Positions 1 through 9,064 of a DNA stretch of 63,144 nucleotides are shown here, in pieces; within the stretch, counting starts at the first letter, position 1; each line of letters opens with the position of its first letter. Source of the DNA: Candidatus Cloacimonadota bacterium (GTDB taxonomy: Bacteria; Cloacimonadota; Cloacimonadia; Cloacimonadales; Cloacimonadaceae); the NCBI GenBank assembly GCA_023228285.1, contig JALOBM010000005.1, positions 1 through 63,144 of the forward strand. The letters are read 5' to 3'. The notes under the pieces are model-generated. The model did no database searches. It was not told the origin of the DNA and saw nothing but the letters and a program-made list of their open reading frames with translations. The position numbers and the translations under genes were made by a program.

Positions 1-137
1 ATCTGAAAAATGAAATACCTGGACATCTGCAATGGCTAACATCATATCTTTAATTGCTATTATAGACATGAGAACTCGATTTTTTGGGGGAATGCCTTAT
101 ATCTTTAATGTAACCAGTACTTCAAAACCCAATACAA

Positions 138-169
138 AACACCTGCTCTTTTCCCAAAGTGCAGGTGTT
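138..169 (-). terminator. Stem-loop, possible terminator
   Basis: A perfect 9-bp inverted repeat (AACACCTGC / GCAGGTGTT) with a 14-nt loop lies about 120 bp beyond the stop of the leftward surface-protein gene. On the minus strand it is followed only by TTG, so the T-tract is weak. It could instead end a rightward gene lying left of the window. I see no convincing gene in the first 292 bases. Confidence 0.4.
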
Positions 170-292
170 TACCTTTATAGTGCTTTTCAGCTCTATTTAT
201 GTTCTTATCGATTTACAAATCTGTGCCGATGATTCTACTAGGAAACATGGCTTACTTCTTGGTTCTTCCATTCTGTATGTGAGTCCTTTACA

Positions 293-3073
293 CTAAAAGA
301 TACTTACCTTTCTGGTGATGTGCGGCATACCCGCATTTTCATAACGTATAAAGTAGATTCCGGAGGGAAGCTTGTGTCCCTGTGAATCACATCCATTCCA
401 GTCGTAACTGCGTAATCCCGTTTCATCTGCGGCTGCTCCGCTTAGTTTATGAACCAATTGACCCCGCAGATTGTATATCTTCAGTTCGTGAAGTTCACTT
501 GCTGCTCCGGCTACTTCGATCTTTACTGCACTGCTGAAGGGATTGGGATAGACTTTCATGCTCATATTGGGAATCGAAGGAACTTCATAAGCAGGATTAC
601 CGGCGGGGACTGCCAATTGCACATTCTCGATCTGCATCACGCCATGCAAGTCCATATCAGAAGCCAATTGAAAGAGTATATTCATGTTTTCGTTGCCCAT
701 TGCGCCCAGAAACATTCTGCTATTGGAAAGCTCGGCGGTACCCACTATCTCCGAAGCATTATAAGTACACAATTCAGGAGTATCGCCATTTGGCATGATC
801 TCATGCACTACTACTTGCAGCTGAGGATCAAGGTAAGCATACAGTACTCTGGAATCGGGTAGCATCATCAGGTCGGCCATCATGGAAGGGACGTTTGATA
901 CCATATCCAGCATGTTGGATTCTCCTGTTTGTAGATCAATATGCTCGATAAAGATGCTGTTATCCTTGGTCTGATGTAACAGCTTGATGTAGTAGGCTGT
1001 GTTTGGGTCTTTGACTTGGAGTGCTATATACTCTGCTGAATCCTGCTGGAGCAGTTCCACTTCCCCTGTTTGATTCTTTAAGACCAGATTGTTATTCAGG
1101 GCAAACAGGCTCATATCAGCTCCATGCGAGATACTCTTCGGAGTGTAAGGAATTCCTATGTAAGGCACCAATTGATAATCCTGCGTATCAAAACCTCCTT
1201 CGCCATTCGATACCAATCTTCCAAAACTCAAACCCAGATTCCATTGAAGGTTGTCCAAGTCCTTAAAGCCCAGCCGACCATCCGCTTGAAAGCTCTTTTT
1301 ATAGCCCACTCCGATACCTGTAGAGCCAGGATAGTTTTGAGGTAACAAAACCAAATCAGGTATCACAGGATCTTGATAAGGAACGGGAGGTATAACTGGG
1401 CCACCGCACATATCGTTTGGAATATCCCAGATGCCGTCATTGGAAGGATAATCACTATCATTTCCACTGCGATGGATATAGCCGCGTCTGCGTTGAGCTA
1501 TGGATCCATAGAGATTGATGGTACCTCTTTCAAGATACGGTTTCGCTTCCGGCCACAGGGGATTATACCAAGGCATGTCCAAACGTGGTTCATCGGAGTT
1601 GAACGGAGAGCCTAGAGGCCAGGGATCTGCAACTGTGGGCGGGAAACGATAGCGATGCAAGTCGATATTATCAAAATAGTGATTTTCACCATCATATAGA
1701 ACGTTTACTGCTGGTGTTGACCCGTGGGGATGCTGATATTCAAAGGTGAATATACCGTCATTACGGGGATTGTCACCTCCATCTCCAAAAGCCAATACTG
1801 AGGCATATACCTGGAAAGGTTCGGCGTCACTTCTGGCAAGGTGAACTCTGTTTCCTGTCTGCGGATCTTTGTATCCATACTTCATCTTCACACTTTTCGC
1901 TGAGATCAGTTGTACCTGGTCTGAGTAGTTCATGGGCTCTTCCGGAGATGTACCCGCCTGAGTGTTCTCCAGGAGGATATCTCCGATAATGAAGATATCA
2001 CCTTGAGCGATCCAGGTCTGCTTGCCGGAGAATGTCCCCTCAATCCAGAGCTCGCTGTTTACTTTTAAAGTCATGTTTGCACATGATCCAGAAGCGATTG
2101 TCGTCCATATAGTGTCACTTACCGCTACAGTATTAATATAAATGGGATCGCTCGGAGGTATTTCCGGATAAACTTCATAGACAGGAAATTGAGTTTGCAC
2201 GGGAACTGAAATGGTTCCCATCCAAGCAGTATAGCTGTCACCATCAACTCTGATCTTGATTATCCTGGTGTCACTATATTCCTCTGGTCCCACCAATACT
2301 GACTGCGAATCATCAATCTGAGGGTAATCCAAATGCGGTGCATTCTCTACTAAACCACCTCTAAATACATCATCAATGGGATAATCTCCATTAACTGAAA
2401 TCACAGTGCCCGAGGTTATCACAGGAGCGTAAAAAGTCGGCCAACCTCCGTTTGTCCCACCACCGCCATTCTTAATCAGGATATCTCCATTGCTGCGAAG
2501 AGGTTGATAGATTACATCCTTACCCCAATAATAAACATCTGTGTCGTGCATGGATTTCTCGAAATTGGTAAAGTTCTGAGGGAATACCGGATCGCTGGAA
2601 TCATCCGAACTGACCAGTTCAGTCATCATCCACTGCGGATATGGGAGCTTCAGTTCAAAATCCACGTAGTCTTCCCCTTCTTTGAACACTGTGGGATTCA
2701 GATCAAAAGTTCTGCCAGCTTCATAACTCTGCCAGGTGAGACCATTGTTTGTGGATATTGCCAGCATCTTATTTGTTCCAGAGCTATAAGCAACAACTAT
2801 TTCCTGGGGAGTATAATAGAGGCTGGGTTTACAGTAGTGATTTGCTTGAGTACTAACTGTGGTATGAGACCACATTTGCATTTCGTTATCATAATACCAA
2901 TATTGTATCTGACCCAGGTATTCAGGATGTTCACTGTTAACCTGGTTTACAACGAATGCGCAATAATTATCGGAAGTATATGTGGCGTGTTTGCCTGCAA
3001 AACGGCCATCAATGGCCATAAGAGCGCTCGAACAAAGTAGCAGAGCGCACAAAACAAAAACCAATGCTTTCAT
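293..3073 (-). CDS. Large secreted protein with FlgD-like / T9SS C-terminal sorting domain
   Basis: This 926-residue protein starts with a clear Sec signal peptide (MKALVFVLCALLLCSSALMA). It ends with an FCB-group sorting domain: a KVYPNPFSS motif near residue 840, then LKIYNLRGQLV, SGIYFIRY and the closing RKVSIF. In this lineage such tails direct type IX secretion and cell-surface attachment. The central part is rich in W, Y, P and N, with beta-strand-like and turn-rich segments, and I recognise no catalytic domain. The ATG is preceded by GGAGGAAT on the minus strand. It is probably a surface or extracellular structural protein; adhesion or substrate binding are guesses. Confidence 0.85.
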   Translation of the reverse strand: MKALVFVLCALLLCSSALMAIDGRFAGKHATYTSDNYCAFVVNQVNSEHPEYLGQIQYWYYDNEMQMWSHTTVSTQANHYCKPSLYYTPQEIVVAYSSGTNKMLAISTNNGLTWQSYEAGRTFDLNPTVFKEGEDYVDFELKLPYPQWMMTELVSSDDSSDPVFPQNFTNFEKSMHDTDVYYWGKDVIYQPLRSNGDILIKNGGGGTNGGWPTFYAPVITSGTVISVNGDYPIDDVFRGGLVENAPHLDYPQIDDSQSVLVGPEEYSDTRIIKIRVDGDSYTAWMGTISVPVQTQFPVYEVYPEIPPSDPIYINTVAVSDTIWTTIASGSCANMTLKVNSELWIEGTFSGKQTWIAQGDIFIIGDILLENTQAGTSPEEPMNYSDQVQLISAKSVKMKYGYKDPQTGNRVHLARSDAEPFQVYASVLAFGDGGDNPRNDGIFTFEYQHPHGSTPAVNVLYDGENHYFDNIDLHRYRFPPTVADPWPLGSPFNSDEPRLDMPWYNPLWPEAKPYLERGTINLYGSIAQRRRGYIHRSGNDSDYPSNDGIWDIPNDMCGGPVIPPVPYQDPVIPDLVLLPQNYPGSTGIGVGYKKSFQADGRLGFKDLDNLQWNLGLSFGRLVSNGEGGFDTQDYQLVPYIGIPYTPKSISHGADMSLFALNNNLVLKNQTGEVELLQQDSAEYIALQVKDPNTAYYIKLLHQTKDNSIFIEHIDLQTGESNMLDMVSNVPSMMADLMMLPDSRVLYAYLDPQLQVVVHEIMPNGDTPELCTYNASEIVGTAELSNSRMFLGAMGNENMNILFQLASDMDLHGVMQIENVQLAVPAGNPAYEVPSIPNMSMKVYPNPFSSAVKIEVAGAASELHELKIYNLRGQLVHKLSGAAADETGLRSYDWNGCDSQGHKLPSGIYFIRYENAGMPHITRKVSIF

Positions 3074-3479
3074 GATTCCTCCCGTTTATTTATGCTTTCG
3101 TAAGATTGTATAAAAAAACCAATATGTTGCATAAAGCGTTCCAATCGGCATAAATTGTGAATAAAGTAGTTCGATATCCATTCTCTCTATCAACCTGTAT
3201 ATCATATTGGCAGAAGGATTCAGAGTTTCTGATGAGAAAGATTCCGGAATTAGCTTCATGAACATCAGGCGGGCATATAGAGGACTGCCAGGTGAGTTAA
3301 AAGTCCTCGTCTGTATACGATATGGAACTGCTTTCATTAGAAGCGACCTCTGGTCACTATCAATACCATACGTGGTCATCAATGCTTTGCGTACCATTGT
3401 ATTGGAGGTGAAGGTGAGGTATCGAACCATTACCGTAAATCCACCAAAGCAGCGCCATAAACCATGCAGTGCCGAACCG

Positions 3480-3535
3480 GATATTATCTCGTTATCATCG
3501 AGTTCCTTAATAACTCCTTTATATCATGATCAAGT
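3480..3535 (-). repeat. Interspersed palindromic repeat, copy 1 (partial)
   Basis: Read on the minus strand this is GATATAAAGGAGTTATTA followed by ACTCGATGATAACGAGATAA and TATC. It matches the core of the copies at 14.3, 28.9 and 39.1 kb. Only the first third of the longest copies is present. Confidence 0.6.
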
Positions 3536-3720
3536 TTACTGAAAAGAAAGGGAAGCATTCCTAATTGAAACATAATCTGCACTCTGAGTAACACACGTGT
3601 AGCTGTATGGTTAAGGGTGAGATAGTCTTGAGTATCTCACAGTAGTCTACCATAAAAAAACGAATATCCCCCGAATCCGATAAGCTGACACTTCACAGTC
3701 TACCTTACCTGGACTACGCA

Positions 3721-4023
3721 GTCTGAGAGTATCCCAAAGACCTCCTGAGCGTGGCTTGGGAAGTGCTCAGGAAGTGTGTGAGATGTGGAAAAGATATCTG
3801 ACTGCTTGAGTATACATGGGATTCTCTACTCTTCTTTTTTAGATTTGATATTCAAAAAAGTGATTATGTGGATTTATCGAAACCATGTGAATGCCAAGAT
3901 GAGAAAAATCTTGACGAATACGAGCATATTGTTGTCCTAGGAAATTATGGTCTAGTTGGTAGATGTTTCAGCAGTAACATTATCAATCAACTAGCGTTGG
4001 ACAATAATTACTGGATCATTTGA
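3721..4023 (+). pseudogene. Degenerate unidentified reading frame
   Basis: The frame through 3841 reads like coding sequence: YPKDLLSVAWEVLRKCV, a TGA at 3769-3771 or so, then a 65-codon stretch including KPCECQDEKN and HIVVLGNYGLVG, ending at TGA 4021-4023. There is no usable start codon and at least one internal stop. A similar stretch (PKGLLCGA, LRMLMRGL, also interrupted by stops) occurs near 29.1 kb, which suggests two remnants of one gene family. I do not recognise the family. Confidence 0.25.
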
Positions 4024-4063
4024 AAGCTACAACAGAAAAAATAAAGATAAAAGGAGTCCTTTA

Positions 4064-5665
4064 GTGGAAAAAATGATGCTACTGGGCGACGAAGCCCTTG
4101 CGCAGGGTGCTTTGGATGCCGGAATCTCCGGTTTCTATGGTTATCCGGGCACACCCTCAACCGAGATTATTGAATACGCTCAAAAATCTAAACAAGCCCT
4201 CGAAGACAAAGTTCACCGTACTTGGTCTTCGAATGAGAAAACAGCCTATGAATCAGCTCTGGGCATGAGCTATGCCGGCAAACGAGCAATGGTAACCATG
4301 AAGCATGTCGGTTTGAATGTTGCCGCAGACCCATTCATGAATTCAGCAATGACCGGAGCACACGGCGGGCTCATTATTGCTGTTGCGGACGATCCCTCCA
4401 TGCATTCATCGCAAAATGAGCAAGACTCCCGCAATTACGGTCATTCCGCCATGATACCCATATTGGAACCTTCCAACCAACAAGAATGTTATGATATGGC
4501 TTTCTACGGATTTGAACTGTCCGAAAAGTATCATATTCCCGTTTTGCTCCGCCTCACCACTCGTCTCTCACACTCACGCAGCGGGATTCAAAGAAGAGAA
4601 CGCAAAGCTCAAAACACTGTAAACAAACCTGAAGATATCTTTCAGTTTATGCTGTTACCGGCTATTGCACGTAAGAAATACAAGAAACTGATCTCCTTAC
4701 AGGAGAAATTTGATACTGAAGCTCTGAATAGTCCCTTCAACAACTACAAATTGGATGCAAAAGATTTCAGCAAGGGTATTGTTACTACGGGGCTTGCCTA
4801 TAACTATCTGCGAGAAGTCTTTGGCGATTCTCCCATTCCGTTCCCTGTGTATAAGATATGCCAATATCCAGCTCCGGTTACCAAGATTCAGGAACTCTAC
4901 AATAAATGTGACAGCCTGTATTTCTTCGAAGAAGGAATGCCAGTGTTGGAAGAGCTCTGCAAAGGGATGGCTTGCGAGGGTCAAAAACCAATTCACGGCA
5001 GATTGGACGGCACCTTGGACCGCGATGGCGAATTGAATCCGAACAAAGTGGCAAAAGCTTTAGGTATGCCCGAAAAATATGGCTCAGATATACCGGAGAT
5101 CGTAGTTGGCCGTCCGCCTGCCCTCTGCGTTGGTTGCCCTCATGCGGACAGTTTTCTGGCCTTGAATGAGGCCATCAAAGAGTATGGCAGAGGCCATGTT
5201 TTCGGCGATATCGGCTGTTATACTCTGGGCTTTATGCCTCCTTACAATGCGATCAATTCCTGTGTGGACATGGGAGCTTCCATCACCATGGCAAAGGGAG
5301 CAGCAGACAGCGGACTTTTCCCCGCCATTGCCGTGATCGGAGACAGCACATTTACTCATAGTGGAATGACAGGATTGATGGATTGTATTTACGATAAGAC
5401 AAACGTCGTGATTGTGATCCTGGACAATAGCACTACCGGTATGACCGGAGGTCAGGAATACACCGCTTTTGGCAGATTGGAAGAGATATGCTTGGGGCTT
5501 GGAGTGGTAAAAGAACACATTCGCACCTTCTTCCCCTTTGTGAAGAATCACGAAGAAATGATTCGCATCTACAAAGAAGAGATTGCCTACGAAGGTGTAT
5601 CTGTGATTATTCCTCGTCGTGAATGCGTACAAACTCTGAAAAGAAAGAACAAAAGGGAGTCCTGA
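4064..5665 (+). CDS. iorA: Indolepyruvate:ferredoxin oxidoreductase alpha subunit, no ferredoxin domain
   Basis: IorA oxidatively decarboxylates aryl-pyruvates (from Phe, Tyr, Trp transamination) to aryl-acetyl-CoA using thiamine diphosphate (TPP). The N-terminal pyrimidine-binding domain shows GYPGTPSTEI. The C-terminal TPP domain shows GDIGCYTLG, GDSTFTHSGM and LDNSTTGMTGGQ, the metal/TPP-binding signature, and CVGCPH is also typical. The 533 residues end at RRECVQTLKRKNKRES, where the family normally continues into a two-cluster ferredoxin domain. The stop is one base before iorB, so the loss is not a frameshift artefact. The start is GTG at 4064 with AAGGAG eight bases upstream. It forms an operon with iorB. 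Confidence 0.9.
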   Translation: MEKMMLLGDEALAQGALDAGISGFYGYPGTPSTEIIEYAQKSKQALEDKVHRTWSSNEKTAYESALGMSYAGKRAMVTMKHVGLNVAADPFMNSAMTGAHGGLIIAVADDPSMHSSQNEQDSRNYGHSAMIPILEPSNQQECYDMAFYGFELSEKYHIPVLLRLTTRLSHSRSGIQRRERKAQNTVNKPEDIFQFMLLPAIARKKYKKLISLQEKFDTEALNSPFNNYKLDAKDFSKGIVTTGLAYNYLREVFGDSPIPFPVYKICQYPAPVTKIQELYNKCDSLYFFEEGMPVLEELCKGMACEGQKPIHGRLDGTLDRDGELNPNKVAKALGMPEKYGSDIPEIVVGRPPALCVGCPHADSFLALNEAIKEYGRGHVFGDIGCYTLGFMPPYNAINSCVDMGASITMAKGAADSGLFPAIAVIGDSTFTHSGMTGLMDCIYDKTNVVIVILDNSTTGMTGGQEYTAFGRLEEICLGLGVVKEHIRTFFPFVKNHEEMIRIYKEEIAYEGVSVIIPRRECVQTLKRKNKRES

Positions 5666-5666
5666 G

Positions 5667-6236
5667 ATGAAGAAAGATATTATTCTTGCCGGAGTTGGTG
5701 GACAGGGTATCCTGACCATCGCGACCATCCTGGGTAATGCAGCTCTAAACAGAGGTTGGCAGTTGAAACAAGCTGAGGTTCACGGAATGAGTCAACGTGG
5801 TGGCGACGTACAAAGCCATTTACGTTTGTCGGACAGCACTATTCACAGTGATCTGATCACAATGGGCGATGCGGATATGATCCTCTCTGTGGAACCAATG
5901 GAGAGTTTACGCTACCTGCCTTTCCTCTCGAAAGACGGGTGGATCATCACAAACTCAAAGCCCTTCATCAATATTCCCAATTATCCCGATCCCGAAGTAG
6001 TGTACAATGCCATTAAAACAGTAAAAAACAACGTTCTTTTCGATGCTGATCAGATAGCCAAAGACATTAAAGCCCCTCGTGCGATGAATATCATAGTATT
6101 GGGTGCAGCTATTAAGCATCTGGGCTTTTCTGAGACGGAAATTGTGGAAAGCATAAAAAGCATCTTTAGCCGTAAAGGTGAATCTATCGTGGAATCCAAT
6201 ATCAATGCTCTGCAAGCCGGAATGGCAATAAGCTGA
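5667..6236 (+). CDS. iorB: Indolepyruvate:ferredoxin oxidoreductase beta subunit
   Basis: This 189-residue gamma-type subunit carries the standard GVGGQGILTIATILG start, EVHGMSQRGG and VLGAAIKH motifs of the pyruvate/ketoisovalerate oxidoreductase catalytic domain. It pairs with IorA to form the CoA- and TPP-dependent enzyme. It contains no iron-sulfur motif, so neither subunit in this locus supplies one. The ATG follows AGGGAGT and begins one base after the iorA stop, indicating co-translation. A strong terminator follows at 6255. Confidence 0.9.
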   Translation: MKKDIILAGVGGQGILTIATILGNAALNRGWQLKQAEVHGMSQRGGDVQSHLRLSDSTIHSDLITMGDADMILSVEPMESLRYLPFLSKDGWIITNSKPFINIPNYPDPEVVYNAIKTVKNNVLFDADQIAKDIKAPRAMNIIVLGAAIKHLGFSETEIVESIKSIFSRKGESIVESNINALQAGMAIS

Positions 6237-6254
6237 GGATTGAAGATATCTATC

Positions 6255-6287
6255 AAGCCCGTAGAAAGATAATCTACGGGCTTTATT
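6255..6287 (+). terminator. Rho-independent terminator after iorAB
   Basis: An 11-bp perfect stem (AAGCCCGTAGA / TCTACGGGCTT) with a 7-nt loop is followed by TATTC. It lies 18 bp after iorB. Confidence 0.85.
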
Positions 6288-6367
6288 CTCCGCATAAAGC
6301 ATTTGACAAAAATCCCACGGTACAGAGCATGGGATAATCGGGGTATATCCCCCACAGGAGTGTTATC

Positions 6368-6928
6368 GTGAATATCATAAACAACAAAACCGGCTGGATA
6401 GAAGTAATCTGCGGGAGTATGTTTAGCGGAAAAACCGAAGAGCTGATTCGCCGTGTCCGCAGAGCCGAATATGCCAAACAACAGGTTCTTGTATTCAAAC
6501 CATCCATCGATAATCGCTACGATAGCGAAAGCATCGTATCACATTCAAACATGAAGGCACCATCCATCCCAATCAATGAAGTCTCCGAGATCTATTCATA
6601 TCTACAGGAAGACACGCAGATAGTTGCCATCGATGAAGCTCAATTCTTCGATGAGTCCATTGTAGGCATCTGCAACGACCTTGCAGATCAAGGATATCGG
6701 GTAATCGTAGCTGGCCTGGATCAGGATTACAAGGGTAGCCCCTTTGGCAGTATGCCGCAGTTGCTGGCCATAGCCGAATACGTTACCAAGAACCTTGCAA
6801 TCTGCGTGCATTGCGGTAATCCCGCCAATCGGACTCAAAGAACCGTTCACAAGGAAGAACAAATCCTAGTGGGCTCCACCGATGCTTATGAAGCCCGCTG
6901 CCGCAATTGCCACGAGGTTCTGGATTGA
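6368..6928 (+). CDS. tdk: Thymidine kinase (type II)
   Basis: Phosphorylates thymidine to dTMP with ATP in nucleotide salvage. At 186 residues it has the normal bacterial type II length. The P-loop [15 protein letters not shown] is at residues 15-29, the Walker B/lid motif [11 protein letters not shown] near residue 85, and the structural zinc site is made by CVHC and CRNC near the C-terminus. The start is GTG at 6368 with CAGGAG seven bases before it. The stop overlaps the start of the yggT-like gene (TGATG), so the two are translationally coupled. Confidence 0.92.
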   Translation: MNIINNKTGWIEVICGSMFSGKTEELIRRVRRAEYAKQQVLVFKPSIDNRYDSESIVSHSNMKAPSIPINEVSEIYSYLQEDTQIVAIDEAQFFDESIVGICNDLADQGYRVIVAGLDQDYKGSPFGSMPQLLAIAEYVTKNLAICVHCGNPANRTQRTVHKEEQILVGSTDAYEARCRNCHEVLD

Positions 6929-7191
6929 TGATTTACAGCCCGCAAGTGCTCATTGTGCTCTTGATTATTAGGATGATAGACATCTACAATATGGTAATTT
7001 TCGCACGTGTAATTGCCAGTTGGCTGGTTCAAAATCCCTATAATCCCATTTATCGCTTCTTGTTTTCCATGACGGAACCCATTTTGGCACCTCTTCGCAG
7101 AGTGATGCCAAACATGGGCCTTGATTTTTCGCCAATTGTGGCTTATCTTCTCTTAAACATCCTGCAAAGGATACTGGCAAGTTTTATTTAG
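6928..7191 (+). CDS. YggT family membrane protein
   Basis: An 87-residue protein with two hydrophobic segments, around residues 5-28 and 65-85. The family hallmarks are seen in the middle: ARVIASWL followed by NPYNPIYRFLF, TEPIL, PLRRVMP and DFSPIVAYLLL. In other bacteria YggT proteins sit near division or osmotic-stress genes and their biochemical role is not settled. The ATG overlaps the tdk stop; an upstream TTG at 6907 would lie inside tdk and is less likely. A coiled-coil DivIVA-like protein follows, consistent with a division or cell-envelope role. Confidence 0.85.
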   Translation: MIYSPQVLIVLLIIRMIDIYNMVIFARVIASWLVQNPYNPIYRFLFSMTEPILAPLRRVMPNMGLDFSPIVAYLLLNILQRILASFI

Positions 7192-7205
7192 CAGGAGGAA
7201 TCTAA

Positions 7206-7775
7206 ATGCCACTTTTTCCTTTAGATATCAGACATCAGGAGTTTTCCGGACAAATGTTCGGATACAACAAAAAAGAAGTACGTGCGTTTTTGGATCAGAT
7301 CGCTAATGAACTGGAAGAGTTGCTTAAAAAACAAGAGCGGGAATTGGCTCGCCGCGAACAAAAACAGTATGAGATAACTCAGGAAGCAGTTACCGCTAAT
7401 ACCGCGGTGGAAGACCTCAAGCGCAGAGAAGAGCTGATTAGCCGTACTTTGGTGTTTGCCGAAAAGACTAAGGCAGACATCATTGCAAACGCCCGCAAAG
7501 AAGCTGAAAACATCATTCATGAAGCAGAATTGAAAGCCAAACGCGCCATCAATGAAGCCAAACAACATCTTAGCGTTTTGGAGCACCAGTATCTCTCAAT
7601 TAAGGAACAAAAACGCCAGTTTCTCATGCAATTCAGAGTCGAGCTTCAGAGCTTTCAGGATAGGATCAGTAAGGATCCTTTGCTTAGCAAGGATACCGAA
7701 CAGCTTATGGACGGCGAATTTAAACAGATCAAAGAAGAAATCGTTCCGAACAAACCTGCTGGGGAAAGCAGATGA
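7206..7775 (+). CDS. DivIVA domain-containing coiled-coil protein
   Basis: The 189 residues open with the DivIVA-type membrane-binding segment: PLDIRHQEFSGQMFGYNKKEV, then RAFLDQI. A long, highly charged coiled coil rich in E, K, Q and R covers residues 30-150. DivIVA/GpsB-family proteins recognise curved membranes at poles or septa and organise growth or division. The short C-terminal tail has no recognisable domain. GGAGG precedes the ATG. The last codons overlap the next start (ATGA), coupling it to the purine nucleoside phosphorylase gene. The same yggT-divIVA order is common elsewhere. Confidence 0.8.
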   Translation: MPLFPLDIRHQEFSGQMFGYNKKEVRAFLDQIANELEELLKKQERELARREQKQYEITQEAVTANTAVEDLKRREELISRTLVFAEKTKADIIANARKEAENIIHEAELKAKRAINEAKQHLSVLEHQYLSIKEQKRQFLMQFRVELQSFQDRISKDPLLSKDTEQLMDGEFKQIKEEIVPNKPAGESR

Positions 7776-8578
7776 ACTATCGCGATACCGCAGAGTGGCT
7801 CACGCATAAATTGACTGAACGACCCCTTCTCGCTGTCATTTTGGGCACCGGTCTCAGCGATATGGCCGAAACTTTTGAGATAATCCAAACAATTCCATAT
7901 GACGAGATCCCTGGATTTGTGATGAGTACTGCCCCATCTCACAAAGGCAACCTGATCCTCGCAAGAAGTGAAGGCAAAACGATTCTGCTTCTACAAGGGA
8001 GATTCCATTATTATGAAGGTTATTCGATGCCTCAGGTAGTGTTTCCCACCAGAGTAGTTGCCGCTATGGGATTAAAGACACTTGTGGTCACCAATGCTGC
8101 CGGAAGTCTGCGTAAGTCTCTGTCTCCTGGATCCATAGTTCAAATAACGGATCATATCAATTGCATGGGAACCAATCCCTTGATCGGCAAGAATGATGAT
8201 AAACTGGGTGAACGCTTCCCCTCTATGAACGATCTCTACGATCCTGATTATCGAAGACTCTGCGACGAAATTGCTGCTTCACATGATATTGAAACCCATA
8301 AGGGAGTATATGTGGCAGTGTGTGGACCCAGCCTGGAAACCAAAGCCGAATGCGCTGCCTTTGCTGGTATGGGAGCAGATCTAGTAGGAATGTCCACGGT
8401 TCCCGAAGTTCTCGCAGCGCGTCATGCAGGCATGCGTGTAATCGCTTACTCCATTGTAACAAACTATAGCAACCTCTTTCACAGTGAAGCTCATTCGCAA
8501 GAAGAGATCCGTCAAAACGCTGCTGTTGCCTCCCAAAATCTAAAGCAGATCATATCTTGCTTTATTGCATCGTTATGA
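7772..8578 (+). CDS. Purine nucleoside phosphorylase (class II, trimeric type)
   Basis: Cleaves purine (deoxy)nucleosides with phosphate to free base and (deoxy)ribose-1-phosphate. The 268 residues show VILGTGLSDMAE (phosphate loop), APSHKGNL, GRFHYYEGY, VTNAAGSL, AVCGPSLETKAEC and GMSTVPEVLAARH, all hallmarks of the PNP/MTAP family. The VTNYS segment places the base-specificity Asn in the usual position for guanosine/inosine use. The gene overlaps the DivIVA-like stop by four bases. Together with tdk nearby it suggests a nucleoside salvage theme. Confidence 0.92.
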   Translation: MNYRDTAEWLTHKLTERPLLAVILGTGLSDMAETFEIIQTIPYDEIPGFVMSTAPSHKGNLILARSEGKTILLLQGRFHYYEGYSMPQVVFPTRVVAAMGLKTLVVTNAAGSLRKSLSPGSIVQITDHINCMGTNPLIGKNDDKLGERFPSMNDLYDPDYRRLCDEIAASHDIETHKGVYVAVCGPSLETKAECAAFAGMGADLVGMSTVPEVLAARHAGMRVIAYSIVTNYSNLFHSEAHSQEEIRQNAAVASQNLKQIISCFIASL

Positions 8579-8586
8579 TATTTTCA

Positions 8587-8615
8587 TTGACACACTTGTG
8601 CCCTTATTTTACCAT
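8587..8615 (+). promoter_or_regulatory. Sigma-70-type promoter for the dksA-like gene
   Basis: TTGACA (8587-8592), a 17-bp spacer and TACCAT (8610-8615) lie about 40 bp before the ATG of the DksA-like gene, in the only gap of this run large enough for a promoter. Confidence 0.5.
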
Positions 8616-8656
8616 GAAATATTGAAATATATGAGAGTAAAGATTAGGAGAATCTA

Positions 8657-9058
8657 ATGGCCAGGAAAACACTTACTACCGACAAACTGCAATACTTTGA
8701 AGAGCTTATCCGTAATGAACTCAATGAAAGTGTGCAGTACATCGAGAATATAAACAAAGAACAGAGCGTTGGCGCTCGCGAGAGTAGTGGCGATCTTTCC
8801 AGCTATGCTTATCATCAGGCAGACCAGGGTTCAGATACGAATTATATGGAACACACTGTAAAAATGATGGAAAGCGAGAGAGAAAAAATCCGTTTATTGA
8901 ACGATGCCATGCGCCGCATCCAGGACGGCACCTTCGGTGTCTGCGAAATGTGCGGTGAACTGATTCCTGATACACGTTTGCAGATCCTCCCCTATGCTAC
9001 ACTCTGCATAGATTGCAAGGAAAAGATGGAAGAGAAAAAGAGGAAGCAAAGACGCTGA
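8657..9058 (+). CDS. TraR/DksA-type zinc-finger protein
   Basis: A 133-residue protein with a helical N-terminal half (residues 10-85) and a C-terminal four-cysteine zinc finger (CEMC and CIDC). DksA-like proteins bind the RNA polymerase secondary channel and tune transcription, often with ppGpp. The coiled-coil tip acidic motif of canonical DksA is not obvious, so it may belong to the wider TraR/YteA group. The start has AGGAG with good spacing. It directly precedes lspA, an arrangement seen in many bacteria. Confidence 0.85.
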   Translation: MARKTLTTDKLQYFEELIRNELNESVQYIENINKEQSVGARESSGDLSSYAYHQADQGSDTNYMEHTVKMMESEREKIRLLNDAMRRIQDGTFGVCEMCGELIPDTRLQILPYATLCIDCKEKMEEKKRKQRR

Positions 9059-9064
9059 ACCAGC

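Larger units (their letters stand above)
3074..4063. other. Long gap with decayed sequence
   Basis: These 990 bp hold no gene I can defend. A 114-codon minus-strand frame (3086-3430) and a 111-codon plus-strand frame (3207-3542) overlap each other; neither has a good ribosome site or a recognisable motif. A repeat copy sits at 3480-3535 and a degenerate reading frame at 3721-4023, both listed separately. The ribosome site of iorA (AAGGAG at 4051-4056) closes the gap. Confidence 0.6.

Noticed and set aside
32..232. 66-codon frame at the left edge
   Set aside because: It runs through the stem-loop at 138-169 and has no ribosome site or known motif.
3086..3542. Overlapping small frames on both strands next to the surface-protein gene
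   Set aside because: They exclude each other and neither has a clear start site or protein motif, so I describe the region as gene-free.
5084..5728. 214-codon open frame antisense to iorA and iorB
   Set aside because: It overlaps two well-supported genes completely and its translation is low in recognisable motifs.
6301..6330. TTGACA before tdk as a promoter
   Set aside because: The nearest -10-like GATAAT is 24 bp away, too far for a standard promoter, and no better hexamer is at the right spacing.
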